From contig NZ_JHQS01000058.1 in NCBI RefSeq assembly GCF_014843845.1, forward strand, positions 1 to 64,000: a stretch of 64,000 nt of DNA. The letters run 5' to 3'. The translations under genes were made by a program, and so were the position numbers. Origin of the DNA: Mesorhizobium amorphae. Its GTDB lineage: Bacteria; Pseudomonadota; Alphaproteobacteria; Rhizobiales; Rhizobiaceae. This document shows positions 60,519 through 64,000 of this stretch, piece by piece (the first letter of the stretch is position 1; each line of letters begins with the position of its first letter). The notes below the pieces were generated by a model that saw only the letters and a list, made by a program, of their open reading frames with translations, did not search any database and had not been told where the DNA came from.

Positions 60519-61553
60519 TTATGCCGCCTTCTTCTTCGGCTGGATCAGGCCGCGCTCGACCAGCAGTTCGGCGATCTGCACCGCGTTCAGTGCCGCGCCC
60601 TTGCGCAGATTGTCGGAGACGATCCACATCGACAGACCGTTGTCGATGGTCGAATCCTCGCGGATGCGCGAGATGAAGGTGGCGTCCTCGCCGGCCGATT
60701 CGAGTGGCGTGATGTAGCCGCCGTCCTCGCGCTTGTCCAAGACCTGGCAGCCCGGCGCTTCGCGCAGGATGTCGCGCGCCTCGTCGGCGGTGATCGGCTT
60801 TTCGAACTCGATGTTGACCGCTTCCGAATGGCCGATGAACACCGGCACGCGCACGCAGGTCGCCGTCAGCTTGATCTTGGGGTCGAGCATCTTCTTGGTC
60901 TCGGCCACCATCTTCCACTCTTCCTTGGTGAAGCCGTCGTCGAGGAAGACGTCGATATGCGGGATGACGTTGAAGGCGATGCGCTTGGTGAACTTCTTGA
61001 CGTCGACCTGGTCGGCGACGAACACGGCGCGCGTCTGCGTGAACAGCTCGTCCATGCCTTCCTTGCCGGCGCCCGACACCGACTGGTAGGTGGCGACGAC
61101 GACGCGCTTGATGGTGGCGACATCGTGCAGCGGCTTCAGCGCCACCACCAGCTGTGCCGTCGAGCAGTTCGGGTTGGCGATGATGTTCTTGCGCGTGAAC
61201 AGCGAGATCGCGTCCGGGTTCACTTCCGGCACGATCAGCGGCACGTCCTGGTCGTAGCGGAAGGCCGACGAATTATCGATGACGACGCAGCCCTGCTTGC
61301 CGATCTTCGGCGACCATTCCTTGGAGACGTTGCCGCCGGCCGACATGATGCAGATATCGGTGTCGGAAAAATCATACTGGTCGAGCGACTTGACCTTCAG
61401 CGTGCGGTCGCCGAACGACACTTCCGTGCCCTGGCTGCGCCGCGAGGCCAGTGCCACCACTTCGCTCACCGGAAAGCCGCGCTCTTCCAGTATGTTCAGC
61501 ATTTCCCGGCCCACATTGCCCGTGGCGCCGACGATCGCAACCTTGAAACTCAT
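60519..61553 (-). CDS. asd: Aspartate-semialdehyde dehydrogenase
   Basis: A 344-residue NADP-dependent enzyme that makes aspartate semialdehyde for lysine, methionine and threonine. GATGNVGREMLNILEERGFP at the start, the catalytic Cys in IANPNCSTAQLV near residue 130, and the HSEAVNIEFEKP region with the active-site His. Full length. It complements dapF in the same window. Confidence 0.97.
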   Translation of the reverse strand: MSFKVAIVGATGNVGREMLNILEERGFPVSEVVALASRRSQGTEVSFGDRTLKVKSLDQYDFSDTDICIMSAGGNVSKEWSPKIGKQGCVVIDNSSAFRYDQDVPLIVPEVNPDAISLFTRKNIIANPNCSTAQLVVALKPLHDVATIKRVVVATYQSVSGAGKEGMDELFTQTRAVFVADQVDVKKFTKRIAFNVIPHIDVFLDDGFTKEEWKMVAETKKMLDPKIKLTATCVRVPVFIGHSEAVNIEFEKPITADEARDILREAPGCQVLDKREDGGYITPLESAGEDATFISRIREDSTIDNGLSMWIVSDNLRKGAALNAVQIAELLVERGLIQPKKKAA

Positions 61554-62002
61554 AAAGATCTCCTGTCCCTCTCCGCTCGGTTTTTGGAGAAAACCCGCCG
61601 GCCGATGCGGGTTTCAACCCCCGGGCCGGACCCGGGAGAGGGTGGTTAGGCCAAGGGAATCAGACCGTTTTGGTGGTCGTTTTGCCAGTTTTCCTGGCCA
61701 AGAATGGGGTTTTGCTGGAACGAGGGGACGCGCCGACGCGCCCGGCCCAATGGTTCGCATTGTGGCCAGGGAAGTCGAATGCAAGAAGAGCCATCAAAAG
61801 GCCGCGCATCGAATGACGATCCCGTTCGATGCGGGCTTTTACGCGGTTTGCATAAAGAGTCAATTGGTGGCGCGACGCACGGTCTTCATGCCGCCCTGTA
61901 CAATGGTGGCGGCAGGAAGTACGAACGGCCAAGATTGTTTGGCTGGCATGCGCCGGCATGTGCTCCATGACGAGCGCAGACCCTGAATTCCGAAAGAGAT
62001 AG
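61554..62002. other. 449-bp gap before the DEAD-box helicase gene
   Basis: No credible gene is seen. Near 61820-61845 there is a short hairpin CCCGTTCGATGCGGG followed by CTTTT, and at about 61890-61920 a GCCGCC...GGCGGC dyad. It may hold a long leader of the helicase mRNA, as cold-inducible helicases often have; promoter position was not identified. Confidence 0.4.
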
Positions 62003-63868
62003 ATGTCCAGTTTCCAAGCTATTGTTCCTGCGCTTGCACAGGCGCTGGAAAAACGCGGCTATGCCGAGCTGACGCCGGTGCAGAAGGCGGTTCTCGCCCC
62101 CGAACTCGGCCAGGCCGACGCACTGGTTTCGGCGCAGACCGGTTCCGGCAAGACCGTCGCCTTCGGCCTTGCTTTGGCGCCGACCCTTCTCGAAGGCGCG
62201 GATCGCTTTGCCCAGGCGGGAGCACCGCTGGCGCTGGCCGTGGCGCCGACGCGCGAGCTCGCCTTGCAGGTAACGCGCGAATTGCAATGGCTTTACGAGT
62301 TGACCGGCGCGACGGTGGCGTCCTGCGTCGGCGGCATGGACATGCGCACGGAGCGGCGCGCGCTGGAGCGCGGCGCCCACATCGTCGTCGGCACGCCAGG
62401 CCGGCTGCGCGACCACATCACTCGGCACGCGCTCGACATGTCGGCGCTGAAGGCCGTCGTTCTCGACGAGGCCGACGAGATGCTCGATCTCGGTTTTCGC
62501 GAAGACCTGGAATTCATCCTCGATGCCGCCCCGGCCGAGCGCCGAACGCTGATGTTTTCGGCCACCGTGCCGCGCTCCATCGCCACGCTGGCGCAAGGCT
62601 ACCAGCGCGATGCGGTGCGCATCTCCGCCGCCGGCGAGGAAAAGCAGCATCTCGATATCGAATACCGGGCGCTGAACGTTGCCCAGGCCGACCGGGAAAA
62701 CGCCATCATCAACGTGCTGCGCTACTACGAGGCCAAGAACGCGCTGGTGTTCTGCAACACCCGCGCCGCCGTCAACCATCTGACCGCACGCTTCAACAAC
62801 CGCAATTTTTCCGTCGTGGCGCTGTCGGGCGAACTCAGCCAGAACGAGCGCAGCCATGCCTTGCAGGCGATGCGCGACGGCCGTGCCAAGGTCTGCATCG
62901 CCACCGACGTAGCGGCACGCGGCATCGACCTGCCCAATCTCGAACTGGTGATCCACGCCGACCTGCCGACCAATCCGGAGACGTTGCTGCACCGGAGTGG
63001 GCGAACCGGCCGTGCCGGGCGCAAGGGCGTCAGCGCGCTGATCGTTCCCAACAGTGCCCGCAAGCGCACCGAGCGGCTTTTGCAGAATGCCGGGCTCAAG
63101 GCGACATGGGCGAGCCCGCCATCGGCCGACGATGTGATCCAGCGCGACGACGAGCGCATTCTTGCCGATCCGGCTTTCGACGAGCCCGTGAAGGATGACG
63201 AACGCGCCTTCATCGACGCGCTTCTCGCCCGGCATGGCGCCGAACAGGTGGCGGCCGCCTTCGTACGCCAATGTCGTGCCAGCCGCTCGGCCCCCGAGGA
63301 CCTGCTGGATGTCGCACCGTTCACGCCGTCGGGCGAAAAGTTTGCCCGCCGCGACGAGACGCCCAGCCGCCGTGACGATTTCGGCGCCAGCGTCTGGTTC
63401 TCGCTGTCGGTCGGCCGCCGGCAGAATGCCGAGCCGCGCTGGCTGATCCCGATGCTGTGCCGCACCGGCAACATCTCCAAGCGCGAGATCGGCGCCATCA
63501 AGATGCAGCCGGAAGAGACCTTCGTTCAGATCGCCGCCGACTGGGCCGACCGGTTCCTGGCGGCGATCGGCCCCGACAAGAAGCTGCAGAACAACATCGT
63601 GGTGAAGCGGCTGGACGGCACACCCGATCTTTCCCGCGCCGGTTATCAGCCGCCGCAGCCTGACAAGAAGCCGCACCGCGGCAAGCGGGCATTCGACGAG
63701 AATGCGCCCCAAAGTGCCCACAAGCCGAAATTCGACAAGCGCGCCGCGGCATCGGATGGCCAGCGCCCTCCGTTCGAGGCAAGGCCCTGGGCCGCCAAAG
63801 CGGGCAAGCCGAAATTCGACAAGGCCGGACCGCCAAAGCACAAGAAGTCGAAGACGCGGCCGGCGTAG
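62003..63868 (+). CDS. DEAD-box RNA helicase, DeaD/DbpA-like
   Basis: A 621-residue helicase. The core has motif Q/I SAQTGSGKTVAF near residue 47, PTRELALQ, TPGRLRD, DEADEMLDLGF near 155, SATVP near 190, and the helicase C motif HRSGRTGRAGR near residue 335. After residue 480 a DbpA-type RNA-binding fold (GNISKREIGAIKMQPEETFVQI) follows, then a basic Lys/Pro-rich tail (KKPHRGKRAFDE, KSKTRPA). Probably aids ribosome assembly or RNA turnover at low temperature. It ends 132 bp before the window edge. Confidence 0.92.
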   Translation: MSSFQAIVPALAQALEKRGYAELTPVQKAVLAPELGQADALVSAQTGSGKTVAFGLALAPTLLEGADRFAQAGAPLALAVAPTRELALQVTRELQWLYELTGATVASCVGGMDMRTERRALERGAHIVVGTPGRLRDHITRHALDMSALKAVVLDEADEMLDLGFREDLEFILDAAPAERRTLMFSATVPRSIATLAQGYQRDAVRISAAGEEKQHLDIEYRALNVAQADRENAIINVLRYYEAKNALVFCNTRAAVNHLTARFNNRNFSVVALSGELSQNERSHALQAMRDGRAKVCIATDVAARGIDLPNLELVIHADLPTNPETLLHRSGRTGRAGRKGVSALIVPNSARKRTERLLQNAGLKATWASPPSADDVIQRDDERILADPAFDEPVKDDERAFIDALLARHGAEQVAAAFVRQCRASRSAPEDLLDVAPFTPSGEKFARRDETPSRRDDFGASVWFSLSVGRRQNAEPRWLIPMLCRTGNISKREIGAIKMQPEETFVQIAADWADRFLAAIGPDKKLQNNIVVKRLDGTPDLSRAGYQPPQPDKKPHRGKRAFDENAPQSAHKPKFDKRAAASDGQRPPFEARPWAAKAGKPKFDKAGPPKHKKSKTRPA

Positions 63869-64000
63869 AGGCGAGCCCTTGCCGCCGGCCTTGCGGCCCT
63901 CAGCCGAGGGCCTCAGACGGACGTGATCTGCCTGCCTTGAGACCGGCCTTGATCGCCGCCCAGCTGGCTGCTGCGGGCGTCGGCCGGTGCTGCCGCGCGA

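Noticed and set aside
61660-61968. Minus-strand 102-codon frame between asd and the helicase
   Set aside because: No ribosome-binding site, no motif, and His/Arg-rich composition of an antisense frame.
61886-63841. Minus-strand frame of 651 codons over the helicase gene
   Set aside because: Antisense shadow; helicase motifs on the plus strand are unambiguous.
63869-64000. 3' end of a minus-strand gene at the window edge
   Set aside because: A frame ending in KAGLKAGQITSV is open to the edge, but about 30 residues are too few to support a call.

Overview
The window is high-GC, densely coded chromosomal DNA of an alphaproteobacterium of the order Hyphomicrobiales (Rhizobiales), most likely Mesorhizobium or a close relative. 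The evidence is the mdh-sucC-sucD-sucA-sucB-lpdA cluster, the acnA/ccm neighbourhood, Brucella-type families (Omp19-like inhibitor lipoprotein, IalB, DUF1127, DUF2794, DUF1223), and several families of short palindromic intergenic repeats typical of rhizobia, including RIME-like elements whose translation reads GTFSPYSDGEKG. No rRNA, tRNA, CRISPR array, phage or transposase gene was recognised, so this is mostly core genome.

Layout. 1-2.3 kb: the 3' part of a XerC-type recombinase, a TraB/GumN-family protein and a Pro/Ala-rich anchored peptide. 2.6-14.1 kb (minus strand): a TCA-cycle supercluster running mdh, sucC, a cupin gene, sucD, sucA, sucB, two exported unknown proteins, a short-chain dehydrogenase and lpdA. 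14.3-18.7 kb: GNAT, ZapE, an Omp19-like lipoprotein bracketed by inverted repeats, a glyoxalase-fold protein, a metallo-hydrolase and a DUF1328 peptide. 18.9-25 kb (plus): dapF, mtaB, ftsY, yciB and two flavin/PPOX-type genes. 25-29 kb (minus): an SMP-30 lactonase and a cytochrome c maturation cluster (ccmA, ccmB, ccmD, ccmG) that lacks ccmC; the DUF1127 peptide between them is on the plus strand. 29-40 kb: acnA, a ceramidase-like membrane protein, DUF1223, a candidate structured RNA, DUF2794, a GNAT, a Bax-inhibitor-1 protein, and the YbbA/YbbP-type ABC pair with its divergent arylesterase. 40-53 kb: thpR, a low-molecular-weight phosphatase, pterin dehydratase, IalB, rlmN, a LysE-type exporter, argG, a lytic transglycosylase, an amine oxidase, a metallopeptidase, an SH3 protein, a CPBP protease and a glycosyltransferase. 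53-64 kb: ffh, chorismate mutase, rpsP, small membrane proteins, bestrophin, an ACT protein, a toxin-antitoxin module, asd and a DEAD-box helicase.

How the genes work together. The long minus-strand cluster encodes malate dehydrogenase, succinyl-CoA synthetase and the whole 2-oxoglutarate dehydrogenase complex; acnA lies 15 kb away. ftsY and ffh together supply the two SRP GTPases. dapF and asd both serve lysine/peptidoglycan precursor synthesis. The main surprises are a RIME-like repeat translated in frame inside ftsY, the absence of ccmC from an otherwise canonical ccm cluster, a possible 6S-like RNA between DUF1223 and DUF2794, unknown exported genes inside the sucAB-lpdA operon, and a Phd-type antitoxin paired with a MazF-like protein behind a palindromic promoter.
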